This document shows, piece by piece, positions 7,259 through 14,255 of a DNA stretch of 31,877 nucleotides (position 1 is its first letter; each line of letters starts with the position of its first letter). The stretch lies in the NCBI GenBank assembly GCA_035276605.1, contig DATELN010000170.1:1-31877 (forward strand), written 5' to 3'. The stretch comes from GCA-003244245 sp035276605. GTDB taxonomy: Bacteria > Actinomycetota > Actinomycetes > Mycobacteriales > Pseudonocardiaceae. The position numbers and the translations under genes were made by a program. The notes under the pieces were generated by a model. That model was given only the letters and a program-made list of their open reading frames with translations, had not been told where the DNA came from and did not search any database.

Positions 7259-7584
7259 CTGGAGTTCGGCTTCAGCGTGTCACCGCTCGAATGGCCGCAT
7301 TGACCTCACAGCGTTGAGCAGGCACTGTCACCTCAAGATGTGACAGGGACCACGCGACGTCAGGCTCAGGGTGTCGCGCGCCGCGGAAGGTCGGGCTCGT
7401 CGGGGGTCCGGCCTTCCCACGAGGATTTTCCGCGGATCGGCGTCACGAGCGGTCGGGCCCCATTACAACACGGCGAAGTTTTTCCCGTGCCGGACAAGTC
7501 AGGAATAAACTTTCAGCTCTATCGATACGCCGCACGCGCGATCCGCGCTCGTGCGGGCTGTTGGAGTCGGAAAGGAACGGGCTC
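7259..7584. other. 326-base non-coding stretch with inverted repeats
   Basis: No convincing gene. It holds a 7-bp inverted repeat, CTGTCAC/GTGACAG (7325-7331 and 7340-7346), a possible sigB terminator or operator. It also holds an 8-bp inverted repeat, CCGCGGAA/TTCCGCGG (7381-7388 and 7428-7435), with inner complementary pieces such as GCTCGT/ACGAG. GGAATAA near 7501 and GATAC near 7524 could belong to an ECF-type promoter for the lipoprotein gene, but the match is weak. Confidence 0.45.
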
Positions 7585-8106
7585 ATGGCACCGGCAAGGG
7601 GGAAGGTAGCTCGCTTTCTCACAATATCGATCGCCTGCATAGGGCTGGCCGTGTCCACGTTGGCCTGCTCGAAGCTACCTGCGGAGAACAACAACCAGGG
7701 CAACGACCGGACCAAGGCGGAAGCGGCGATACGGCAACAAGATGACGCGTGGCTCAAGGCCATCAGTGCGAAACAACTCGACGCCACCGTGTCCTACTAC
7801 GGTGACGGAGCGGTCCTATTGGCACCCAACGCCCCGATTGCCCGAACCAAAGATGAAATTCGGCAGACCTGGAGTCAGTTCTTCGCATCCCTCCCAGGTG
7901 GGGTTCGCCTTACGGGCGGCCCAACCCAGGTCGAGGTGGCTAACTCCGGTGACATGGCTTACGTCATAGGTTTCTATACGGTGGACAACCCGCCGCTCGA
8001 CAAGGGAAAGTACCTGGAGGTTTGGAAAAAGCAGGCAAATGGGTCCTGGAAGGCGGTCGTCGACACCTTCAACTCTGACATGCCTGCCTCGGCACCTGCG
8101 CGGTAA
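7585..8106 (+). CDS. Exported (lipo)protein with SnoaL/DUF4440-like fold
   Basis: 173 residues from ATG at 7585, with AAAGGAACG upstream. An N-terminal signal peptide (basic APARGKVAR, then a hydrophobic core FLTISIACIGLAVSTLAC) ends at Cys28. STLACS is an acceptable but not classic lipobox, since -3 is Thr. The mature part, AAIRQQDDAWLKAISAKQLD, then YYGDGAVLLAPNAP, then the VWKKQANGSWKAVVDTFNSD ending, is the NTF2-like pattern of DUF4440/SnoaL proteins. These often bind small hydrophobic ligands or act as ketosteroid-isomerase-like domains. No catalytic residue can be assigned. It follows sigB on the same strand after 326 bases and converges with acuC, whose stop is only 7 bases away. Confidence 0.78.
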   Translation: MAPARGKVARFLTISIACIGLAVSTLACSKLPAENNNQGNDRTKAEAAIRQQDDAWLKAISAKQLDATVSYYGDGAVLLAPNAPIARTKDEIRQTWSQFFASLPGGVRLTGGPTQVEVANSGDMAYVIGFYTVDNPPLDKGKYLEVWKKQANGSWKAVVDTFNSDMPASAPAR

Positions 8107-8113
8107 TCAGCTG

Positions 8114-9295
8114 TCAGTCGGTCCCCGCGCGAGGGTCGTCGGGATCGAGGTTGTGCAGCGGGTAGACGGCGCGTCGGGTCTCCTGGATCGCCCGGTCCAA
8201 GTCGGTCTCGGCGGTCCCGTCCCAGGGCGTCCAGTGGGGCTCGGCGCCGTCTGTCATCGAGTCCGGCAGCCGCTCGCCGTAGGCCACCGAGGCGGCATAC
8301 GCGGTCCACTCGGGCGGCACCGCCGTGCGCACGTCGACCTCGCGGCCCAGCACGGTGGCCAGCAGATGCGTCCATGACCGTGGAACCACTCGGAACAAGG
8401 AGTAGCCGCCCCCGCCGAGCGCCAGCCATCGTCCACCGGCCGTCGTCTCGGTGAGGCCGGCCAGCGCGCGGTGCGCAGCCCGTTGACCGTCTACCGACAA
8501 TGCGAGGTTGGCCAGCGGATCCTCGACGTGAGTGTCTGCGCCGTGCTGGGTCACTAGCACCTCGGGCCGAAACGCGCGCAGCAACGGGGGCACCACCGCA
8601 TGGAATGCCCGCAACCACTCCTCGTCGCCCGTGCCAGGCGGAAGCGGCACGTTGACTGCGCAGCCCTCGGCACCTGCGCCGCCGATGTCGGTGGAGTCTC
8701 CGGTGCCCGGGAACAGCGTCATCGGATGCTGGTGCAGCGAGATGGTCAGTACCCGCCGGTCGTCGACGAAAGCCGCTTCCACGCCGTCACCGTGATGCAC
8801 ATCGATGTCGACATAGGCGACCCGGGAAACGCCACCGTCGAGCAGTCGCCGGATTGCCAGCGCGCAGTCGTTGTAGATGCAAAAACCCGAAGCGTAGTTG
8901 CGCATCGCATGGTGGAGTCCCCCGGCGATGTTCACTGCGCGCACCGTGTGACCGGCGAGGATTTCATCGGCGGCGAGCAAAGAGCCACCGGCGACCAGCG
9001 CTGATGCCTCATGCATGCGAGCAAAGATGGGATTGTCCGGCGTGCCCAAACCATGCCCTCGGCGCCCGCTCGGCGCTCGCTTGACCGCGGCAACGTAGTC
9101 GTCGGAGTGCACGGTGCGCAGCTGGCCATCACTGGCCTGGACCGGCGCTACTAACGGCACGCCCTCCAGTACGCCCAGCGAGCGCGCCAGCCGGATCGTC
9201 AGGTCCAGCCGGATCGGGTTCAGCGGGTGCCGCCCACCGAGGTCGTACCCGAGCAGGGCGTCGTCCCAGACGATCACTGCGGGGAGAGCACTCAT
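8114..9295 (-). CDS. acuC: AcuC-type histone deacetylase family protein
   Basis: 393 residues, the normal AcuC length. Class I/II HDAC-fold zinc amidohydrolases remove acetyl groups from lysines; AcuC acts on acetyl-CoA synthetase in acetate and acetoin use. Motifs: the general-acid/base His pair in NIAGGLHHAM, zinc ligands in VDIDVHHGDG, the second Asp in TQHGADTH, and the catalytic Tyr in LGGGGYSLF. The N-terminal MSALPAVIVWDDALLGYDLG with HPLNPIR is also typical. The start is ATG at 9295; the open frame continues upstream but without family sequence. The ribosome site is weak. It lies 47 bases downstream of the rhodanese gene on the same strand, so the two may be co-transcribed. Confidence 0.92.
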   Translation of the reverse strand: MSALPAVIVWDDALLGYDLGGRHPLNPIRLDLTIRLARSLGVLEGVPLVAPVQASDGQLRTVHSDDYVAAVKRAPSGRRGHGLGTPDNPIFARMHEASALVAGGSLLAADEILAGHTVRAVNIAGGLHHAMRNYASGFCIYNDCALAIRRLLDGGVSRVAYVDIDVHHGDGVEAAFVDDRRVLTISLHQHPMTLFPGTGDSTDIGGAGAEGCAVNVPLPPGTGDEEWLRAFHAVVPPLLRAFRPEVLVTQHGADTHVEDPLANLALSVDGQRAAHRALAGLTETTAGGRWLALGGGGYSLFRVVPRSWTHLLATVLGREVDVRTAVPPEWTAYAASVAYGERLPDSMTDGAEPHWTPWDGTAETDLDRAIQETRRAVYPLHNLDPDDPRAGTD

Positions 9296-9342
9296 AACGT
9301 GCACGCTACCGGCCAAAGTTGCCAGTGGCGCGCGAACGGCGG

Positions 9343-10191
9343 CTACCCTGGGTTCGGGCCGGTGGCCACGGGGCGTCCCGGATCGGTACACCAGTGCGAC
9401 CATGAACCCGGGTACAGCGCCGCCGGTCGGGCAGCGGTCGTGGCCCCGGCGAGCTCAAGCCCGAGCACCACAGCGCAGGCGTTGATCCCAGAACCGCAGT
9501 ACGCGCCGACTTGCGCATCCGTCACGCCCCAGCGCAGCGCGAGCTCACGCAATCGGTTCTGTGGCAACCAGCGCCCTTGTGCATCGGTCAGCTCGCTGAA
9601 CGGCGCGTTGGTCGCCCCCGGAATATGGCCGGCTCGCGGATCTACCGGTTCAGTCTCCCCCTGGTAACGGGGCCGTGCTCGAGCATCAAGCAGCACCCCG
9701 TTGCGCGCCAGTGCCGCTGCCCGTGTCGGGTCGAGCACCGGCATTCCTCCGGGGCGTACGGTGAACGTGCCGGGCCGCGGCTGGGGTACCTCACGGGTCA
9801 CCGGTAGCCCGGCTGCCCGCCACGCAGCGATCCCGCCATCGAGCACCGCGACTGCGCGGTGCCCCGCCCAGCGCAGCAACCACCACAGCCGTGCCGCGAC
9901 CGAACCGTCGGCCGCGTCGTAGGCGACGACAGGCGTCGTCGCGTGCACTCCTGCGGCGCACAGGGCCGCCTGTAGCGCTGCTGGATACGGCAGCGGATGG
10001 CGTCCTCCAACGCCCGGCGGCCCAGCCAGATCGGCGTCAACGTCCATGAACACCGCGCCCGGTAGATGACCCACACTGTAGTCCACACGCCCAGGCGGGC
10101 CGGTGAGCGACCATCGCACGTCCGCGACGGTGGGCGGCTCCGGGCCGCTCAGCAACGCAGCTAGCTCGCGGGGGGTGATCACCGGATGCAT
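9343..10191 (-). CDS. Thiosulfate/3-mercaptopyruvate sulfurtransferase (tandem rhodanese)
   Basis: 282 residues holding two rhodanese domains. The N-terminal, inactive one runs from ITPRELAALL to AAWRAAGLPVT and includes GHLPGAVFMDVD. The C-terminal, active one includes LLDARARPRYQGETEPVDPRAGHIPGA-type sequence and the catalytic Cys in AYCGSGINAC. It transfers sulfane sulfur from thiosulfate or mercaptopyruvate to cyanide or thiols in the cytosol. The active loop CGSGINA is close to the CGSGVTA form of thiosulfate/mercaptopyruvate enzymes, so the donor stays open. The start is ATG at 10189-10191. It diverges from ideR across 84 bases and precedes acuC. Confidence 0.9.
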   Translation of the reverse strand: MHPVITPRELAALLSGPEPPTVADVRWSLTGPPGRVDYSVGHLPGAVFMDVDADLAGPPGVGGRHPLPYPAALQAALCAAGVHATTPVVAYDAADGSVAARLWWLLRWAGHRAVAVLDGGIAAWRAAGLPVTREVPQPRPGTFTVRPGGMPVLDPTRAAALARNGVLLDARARPRYQGETEPVDPRAGHIPGATNAPFSELTDAQGRWLPQNRLRELALRWGVTDAQVGAYCGSGINACAVVLGLELAGATTAARPAALYPGSWSHWCTDPGRPVATGPNPG

Positions 10192-10275
10192 GGCGCCTAT
10201 CCTGCCGCCCGTTGAACGCAATCTCCGCAATGCCCCAGTCGCCATTTACCATAGATGCAACCGAGGGAGACTGGT

Positions 10276-10971
10276 GTGAACGAGCTCATCGACACCACCG
10301 AGATGTACCTGCGTACCATCTTCGAGCTCGAAGAGGAAGGGGTGACCCCGCTACGCGCGCGGATTGCCGAGCGGCTTGCGCAAAGCGGGCCCACGGTCAG
10401 CCAGACAGTGGCCCGCATGGAACGTGACGGCCTGCTCAATGTCGCCGACGACCGGCACCTCGAACTCACCGCGGCTGGCCGAAGCCGAGCCATCTCTGTG
10501 ATGCGCAAACACCGGTTGGCAGAGCGTCTATTGGTCGATGTAATCGGCCTGGAGTGGGAGCAGGTGCATACCGAGGCCTGCCGCTGGGAACATGTGATGA
10601 GCGAGGCAGTGGAACGCAAACTCGTCGCGTTATTGGGCAACCCAACCACGTCTCCGTATGGCAACCCGATCCCTGGACTCGATGAGCTCGGGGTTGGTGA
10701 GCCCGCTGCCTCAATCGAACCAGACCTGGTTCGGCTGGACGAGGTCGCCCGGCGCGGCGGAGGCACGGTGGAGGTACGCCGCATCGCCGAGCACGTGCAA
10801 CTGGACCCTGCCTTGATGGCAAACCTGCATAAGGTCGATGCCGTTCCCGGCAACGTGGTGGAGGTGGCGGCCCAGGCACGGACGACGCATCCGGTGGTGC
10901 TGTCCGGCCGGGGGGCCACCGTTGAGGTGACCAACACCCTCGCCCACGCCGTCATGGGCCGTCGGCGGTGA
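10276..10971 (+). CDS. ideR: Iron-dependent repressor IdeR (DtxR family)
   Basis: 231 residues. With GTG at 10276 as codon 1 (GGGAGA just upstream), every known IdeR metal ligand falls at its published number: site 1 His79, Glu83 and His98; site 2 Met10, Cys102, Glu105 and His106. The winged helix-turn-helix is at about 26-50 (RARIAERLAQSGPTVSQTV), the dimer domain to about 140, and the SH3-like C-terminal domain at 150-231. With ferrous iron it represses siderophore synthesis and activates storage genes. No IdeR operator (TTAGGTTAGGCTAACCTAA type) is seen near the gene, so autoregulation is not evident. The frame is open to an ATG at 10255, which would add seven non-family residues. The stop overlaps the galE start. 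Confidence 0.97.
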   Translation: MNELIDTTEMYLRTIFELEEEGVTPLRARIAERLAQSGPTVSQTVARMERDGLLNVADDRHLELTAAGRSRAISVMRKHRLAERLLVDVIGLEWEQVHTEACRWEHVMSEAVERKLVALLGNPTTSPYGNPIPGLDELGVGEPAASIEPDLVRLDEVARRGGGTVEVRRIAEHVQLDPALMANLHKVDAVPGNVVEVAAQARTTHPVVLSGRGATVEVTNTLAHAVMGRRR

Positions 10972-11942
10972 CGCCACCGAATCGGATGCGACTGCTGGTC
11001 ACCGGAGGGGCAGGGTATATCGGTAGCGTCTGCGCTGCCCGGCTGGTCGAGGCCGGCCACGCTGTCGTGGTGTTGGACGATCTGTCCACCGGTCACCGGG
11101 ATGCGGTACCGGACGGCTGCCGGTTCGTCCACTGCACTGTCGAAGAGGCCGGCACCGTGCTGGCCGAGGGTTTCGATGGCGTGCTGCACTTCGCAGCTCG
11201 CTCGCTGGTGGGGGAATCGATGGCACAGCCTCAGCGCTACTGGCTGGGCAACGTGGTGGCGTCGGTGCGGTTGCTTGAAGCGATGCGCGAGCACGGCACT
11301 CCGCGGCTGGTGTTCTCCTCCACCGCGGCGACCTACGGGGAACCGGAATCGGTGCCAATCACTGAGGATGCGGCCACTCGACCCACCAACCCCTATGGCG
11401 CGACGAAACTTGCCATCGACCATGCCATCGCTTCCTATGCCATTGCGCACGGCATTGCCGCAGTGAGCCTGCGATATTTCAACGTCGCCGGTGCCTACGG
11501 CCACTACGGTGAGCGTCACACCGTCGAAACCCACCTCATTCCACTGACCCTGCAGGTTGCCCTCGGACACCGAGACAAGATCATGGTCTTTGGTGATGAT
11601 TGGCCCACTTCGGATGGCACCTGCATCCGCGACTACATCCACGTGGTGGATCTTGCCGATGCTCACCAGCGGGCCCTTGAGCAGGCCGTGCCAGGGCAGC
11701 ACCGGGTTTACAACTTGGGTAACGGAGCTGGCTTCTCGGTGCAGCAGGTATTGGAGACCTGCCGGCAGGTCACAGGGCATCCGATTCCGGCGCAACCGGC
11801 GGCGAGGCGGCCGGGCGACCCAGCCGTCCTGATCGCATCCAGTGATCGTGCGCGTTGTGAGCTGGGCTGGAAGCCTGAACACCCCGATCTCGCGGAGATC
11901 GTCGAAGACGCTTGGCAATTCGCCAGCCGCAACCCGCACTGA
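10968..11942 (+). CDS. galE: UDP-glucose 4-epimerase
   Basis: 324 residues (318 if ATG at 10986 is used). An extended short-chain dehydrogenase that interconverts UDP-glucose and UDP-galactose, the galactose source for mycobacterial-type arabinogalactan. NAD-binding GGAGYIGS lies close to the N-terminus, FAARSLVGES follows, and the catalytic Ser is in FSSTAATYGEP with Tyr and Lys in NPYGATKLAID. Further family blocks are LRYFNVAGAYG, CIRDYIHVVDLADAH and YNLGNGAGFSV. GTG at 10968 overlaps the ideR TGA by 4 bases, which suggests translational coupling. A dtxR-galE pair is also known in Corynebacterium. It ends 2 bases from the convergent DUF4192 gene. Confidence 0.95.
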   Translation: MTPPNRMRLLVTGGAGYIGSVCAARLVEAGHAVVVLDDLSTGHRDAVPDGCRFVHCTVEEAGTVLAEGFDGVLHFAARSLVGESMAQPQRYWLGNVVASVRLLEAMREHGTPRLVFSSTAATYGEPESVPITEDAATRPTNPYGATKLAIDHAIASYAIAHGIAAVSLRYFNVAGAYGHYGERHTVETHLIPLTLQVALGHRDKIMVFGDDWPTSDGTCIRDYIHVVDLADAHQRALEQAVPGQHRVYNLGNGAGFSVQQVLETCRQVTGHPIPAQPAARRPGDPAVLIASSDRARCELGWKPEHPDLAEIVEDAWQFASRNPH

Positions 11943-11944
11943 TC

Positions 11945-12985
11945 TCACCGCCGCGATCCGCGGCGTTTGCGGGATTTGCGCGGAGGCGGTCGCAGAGCGG
12001 CTGCGGCGTCTCGTGCCACACCGCGCATGAGTTCCGGTGGCAGCCCTCCGTCCAGCGCAGCGCGCAGCAATCCGGACAGTGAGTGATGTGGGCAGGCGTG
12101 CTGGGCAGCGTCCAGTGCGACACCCGCCATTGCCCCGTCACCGCGCAGGTAGGCAGTCAGCGCCAGCAGCGCCGCCGGTTCCGCTCGCTCTGGTGCGGGA
12201 GTAGCGCGGATGAGACTTAGCCAGAGCCGCTCGGCGGCGACCGCCCCAGAGCCCAAGCACCAGGGCAGGCACGCGTCCCGAACCCGGTGGTCGCAGAGCG
12301 CGGAGGCCACCTCAGCGAGGACTCGGTCAGTCAAGATCACGTCGCCTGCGGCCGCTGCTCGGTGCAGTTGCCTCAACTGCGCGATCCGCCGTTTCACCAG
12401 CCGAGCGCTCATCGGGTGCTCAGCGTCGGCGGCGTCCAGCAGCGCTGCTCGACGTTGCAACGCCACAGGATCTTCTGCGGCCAACAGCTCGACCATCTCC
12501 TCGCGGCTACCGAAAGTCACCGCACCGGCCGCAACGGTGGCGGCTGCCAACGGGCTCGTCGCGGGGTCGGCCACGGTCCCGGTACACAAGGAGTCGTCAT
12601 AACAGCGCCACGGCGCGCCATGCTTCGTCTCGGTGGTCCACGCTGCCAGCATCACTGCAAGTCCCGCACCGGCCAGCACGTCACGCAGCGCATGCATCAA
12701 CGCCCGGTGCGGGAGATCGGCATCGGCGCCTCCGTTGCCCCCGACCACGACCAGCGCGATACCAGTGGGCCGTGCTCTGGCGATGGGTAGGAGCAGCTGC
12801 TCGGCCAGCCGTGGTGCCTGGTCGGGCGCGACCAGATCGGCGCGCATCGTCAGCCCCAGGCTTTTGCCCTGCAGGGTAAGGATCACCACGGAATCGTGGG
12901 GATGAAACCCCAGCAGATGAGGAATAGCGGCGATCAGCTCAGACGGGTCGGTTAGCCGGATACTGCCGGCGGGAGGTGCACTCAT
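11945..12985 (-). CDS. DUF4192 family protein
   Basis: 346 residues. It matches the actinobacterial DUF4192 family, to which I believe the Rv2712c neighbour of ideR in M. tuberculosis belongs. Marks are IRLTDPSELIAAIPHLLGFHP followed by DSVVILTL near the N-terminus, the GAAVTFG/REEMVEL-type middle, and a C-terminal helical half rich in Ala and Leu (LLALTAYLRGDGAMAGVALD). Function unknown; cytosolic, no signal or membrane segment. The C-terminus is strongly basic (PRKSRKRRGSRR) and may bind nucleic acid (inference). The start is ATG at 12985. The AGGAGG upstream is about 13 bases away, a long spacing, so the start is less certain. It is convergent with galE. Confidence 0.85.
   Translation of the reverse strand: MSAPPAGSIRLTDPSELIAAIPHLLGFHPHDSVVILTLQGKSLGLTMRADLVAPDQAPRLAEQLLLPIARARPTGIALVVVGGNGGADADLPHRALMHALRDVLAGAGLAVMLAAWTTETKHGAPWRCYDDSLCTGTVADPATSPLAAATVAAGAVTFGSREEMVELLAAEDPVALQRRAALLDAADAEHPMSARLVKRRIAQLRQLHRAAAAGDVILTDRVLAEVASALCDHRVRDACLPWCLGSGAVAAERLWLSLIRATPAPERAEPAALLALTAYLRGDGAMAGVALDAAQHACPHHSLSGLLRAALDGGLPPELMRGVARDAAAALRPPPRKSRKRRGSRR
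11949..11965 (+). terminator. Short hairpin just after galE
   Basis: CGCCGCG, loop ATC, CGCGGCG, then TTT. It begins 7 bases past the galE stop and lies inside the 3' end of the convergent DUF4192 gene. It could end the ideR-galE transcript; the short stem keeps confidence modest. Confidence 0.4.
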
Positions 12986-13114
12986 GTCGCTGAACAGTCC
13001 TCCTGCGGCACCGGGAGGTACAGCTACGCGGTCACCGGCTGTGGACTGCGGGGGGCACTGTGGACTACCTCGCCATCGGGGCGCTGGCCGGGGGCGCAAT
13101 GTCGGGGCAGGACG

Positions 13115-13744
13115 CTAGGATGCCCCGCTGCCAAGTCCATCGACCGCCACCCGGGGTCGTCGGCAGGCATAGGTCACCGCCGGAGGCAGATTCCACCAGA
13201 TCGTGCGCGTGGTGAGTACCTCGTCGAAAACCTCGCCGAGCAACATGCGGAACTGCCGTGCCCGACTCATTGGCAGTGCATGTAGGTAGGCGAAGGTCGT
13301 GAAGCACCCTTGGGGTGCCAGGGAGCGTGCCGTCGCTTCCACAATCGCACGCTGCCGATCAGGATCGATCAACGACCAGGGCAAGCCGCTGACAACGACA
13401 TCCACCGCCGGCAGCTGGTGGGCGGCGAACAACTGCTCCAATTCGACGGCGTCGCCGACCAGCACCTCCACGCCTGGATGCCCGGCGCGCAGGTAGCGGG
13501 CCAGTACCGAATCGATCTCAACCGCCACATGACGCCCTCGACCACCGAGCCGACACTCGATTGCGGTCGTGACCGACCCGGTGCCTGGTCCGAGTTCGAC
13601 CACAATCGGATTGCCGATGCGGGGTACCACGGCAGCCAGCCGGGCGGCCAGCTGAGAGGAACATGGCGCCACTGCGCCCACCGTCGCCGGGCTGCGCGCG
13701 ACGGCAGCGAGCAACGCGACCACATGTCGCAACAGCAGCGGCAT
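13115..13744 (-). CDS. PmtA/KsgA-like SAM-dependent methyltransferase
   Basis: 209 residues. Rossmann-type methyltransferase: the SAM-binding motif I is VVELGPGTGSVTTAI near residues 47-61, an acidic post-I residue lies in VAVEID, motif II is VEVLVGDA, and motif IV is VDVVVSGLPWSLID. The opening VARSPATVGAVAPCSSQLAARLA is typical of phosphatidylethanolamine N-methyltransferases of the PmtA type, so phospholipid methylation is the best guess; a related small-molecule substrate cannot be excluded. The start is ATG at 13744 with AGGA upstream. It is divergent from the gene at 13869, with two Fur/Zur-like sites between them that could control either direction. Confidence 0.8.
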   Translation of the reverse strand: MPLLLRHVVALLAAVARSPATVGAVAPCSSQLAARLAAVVPRIGNPIVVELGPGTGSVTTAIECRLGGRGRHVAVEIDSVLARYLRAGHPGVEVLVGDAVELEQLFAAHQLPAVDVVVSGLPWSLIDPDRQRAIVEATARSLAPQGCFTTFAYLHALPMSRARQFRMLLGEVFDEVLTTRTIWWNLPPAVTYACRRPRVAVDGLGSGAS

Positions 13745-13777
13745 GGTCCCAGATCCTGCCGCCGGACTGCCACATTG

Positions 13778-13792
13778 TGAAATTGATCTTCA
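13778..13792. promoter_or_regulatory. Zur-box-like site
   Basis: TGAAATTGATCTTCA differs at 2 of 15 positions from the mycobacterial Zur core TGAAAATGATTTTCA as I recall it. It also sits inside a wider inverted repeat, TGAAAT/ATTTCA (13778-13783 and 13792-13797). It lies 34 bases upstream of the methyltransferase start on one side and 77 bases upstream of the 13869 start on the other. Confidence 0.5.
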
Positions 13793-13812
13793 TTTCATGA
13801 GTTTAACGACAC

Positions 13813-13827
13813 TGATAACCGTTATCA
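13813..13827. promoter_or_regulatory. Perfect 7-1-7 palindrome of Fur-family type
   Basis: TGATAACCGTTATCA is a perfect 7-1-7 inverted repeat. It differs from the classic Fur core TGATAATNATTATCA only by one symmetrical pair. It lies 41 bases upstream of the ATG at 13869. Fur-family regulators (Fur, Zur) bind such sites; Zur is the likelier one given the neighbouring site. Confidence 0.6.
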
Positions 13828-13868
13828 TCGACTCCCTACCCGTCTGGCCCACTCCGCCGGAGGAAGCC

Positions 13869-14129
13869 ATGTCCCTTGACGTTCCCGCCGCAGTGCTCGA
13901 GCGTGCCGAGCGCGGCGACATCGACGACATGGAGTTCATCGACTGCGTGCGGCTATCGCTGCCGTATGCCCGGCAGGTCATCCCCGACGTCGTAACCGAC
14001 CTCGAGCTCGCCGGGGAGACCGCCGGATTCGCTGATCACGAGATCTCTCCACCCACTGAGTTTGAGTGAGGGCAGCTGCTGCGGGCACTGGCGTCCGACG
14101 CCATCCGCGGTGCGATGGAACACCACTTC
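13869..14129 (+). pseudogene. Truncated conserved protein, broken by an in-frame TGA
   Basis: From ATG at 13869 (GGAGGAA just ahead) a 66-residue product is read: SLDVPAAVLERAERGDIDD, then SLPYARQVIPDVVTDL, then SPPTEFE, and a TGA at 14067-14069. The same frame then continues as GQLLRALASDAIRGAMEHHF. From memory, an uncharacterised actinobacterial family has this order, with an Arg between the two parts (…ER-GQLLRALASDAIRGALE…), so TGA probably replaces CGA. After HHF the sequence no longer resembles the family, so its C-terminal third (a Cys-containing segment in relatives) is lost too. The intact ribosome site and two Fur/Zur-like operators upstream mean a short N-terminal product could still be made. 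Confidence 0.6.
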
Positions 14130-14255
14130 AAGGCTGTTGAAGGTGCCGGCGACCGCGCGCGAGACCATCAGCGAGGTCTTTCCTCCGCTGCGTGCCGCAC
14201 CACGCTGAGAGTGCCTCACGCGACGGCCGGGATGATTGAGGCCGCACGCCGCGTT

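Noticed and set aside
7443..7787. Minus-strand open frame across the lipoprotein gene start
   Set aside because: It lies opposite a clear signal peptide and ribosome site and has no domain of its own.
10192..10275. Possible IdeR operator in the rhodanese-ideR gap
   Set aside because: No TTAGGTTAGGCTAACC-like palindrome is present.
10197..11948. 583-codon open frame on the minus strand opposite ideR and galE
   Set aside because: It is a codon-bias shadow: both opposite-strand genes are certain, and the product is low-complexity and Arg/Ser-rich with no recognisable domain.
14115..14255. N-terminal extension of the PAC2 gene
   Set aside because: The open frame here belongs to the relict gene; PAC2 similarity starts only after about 14256.
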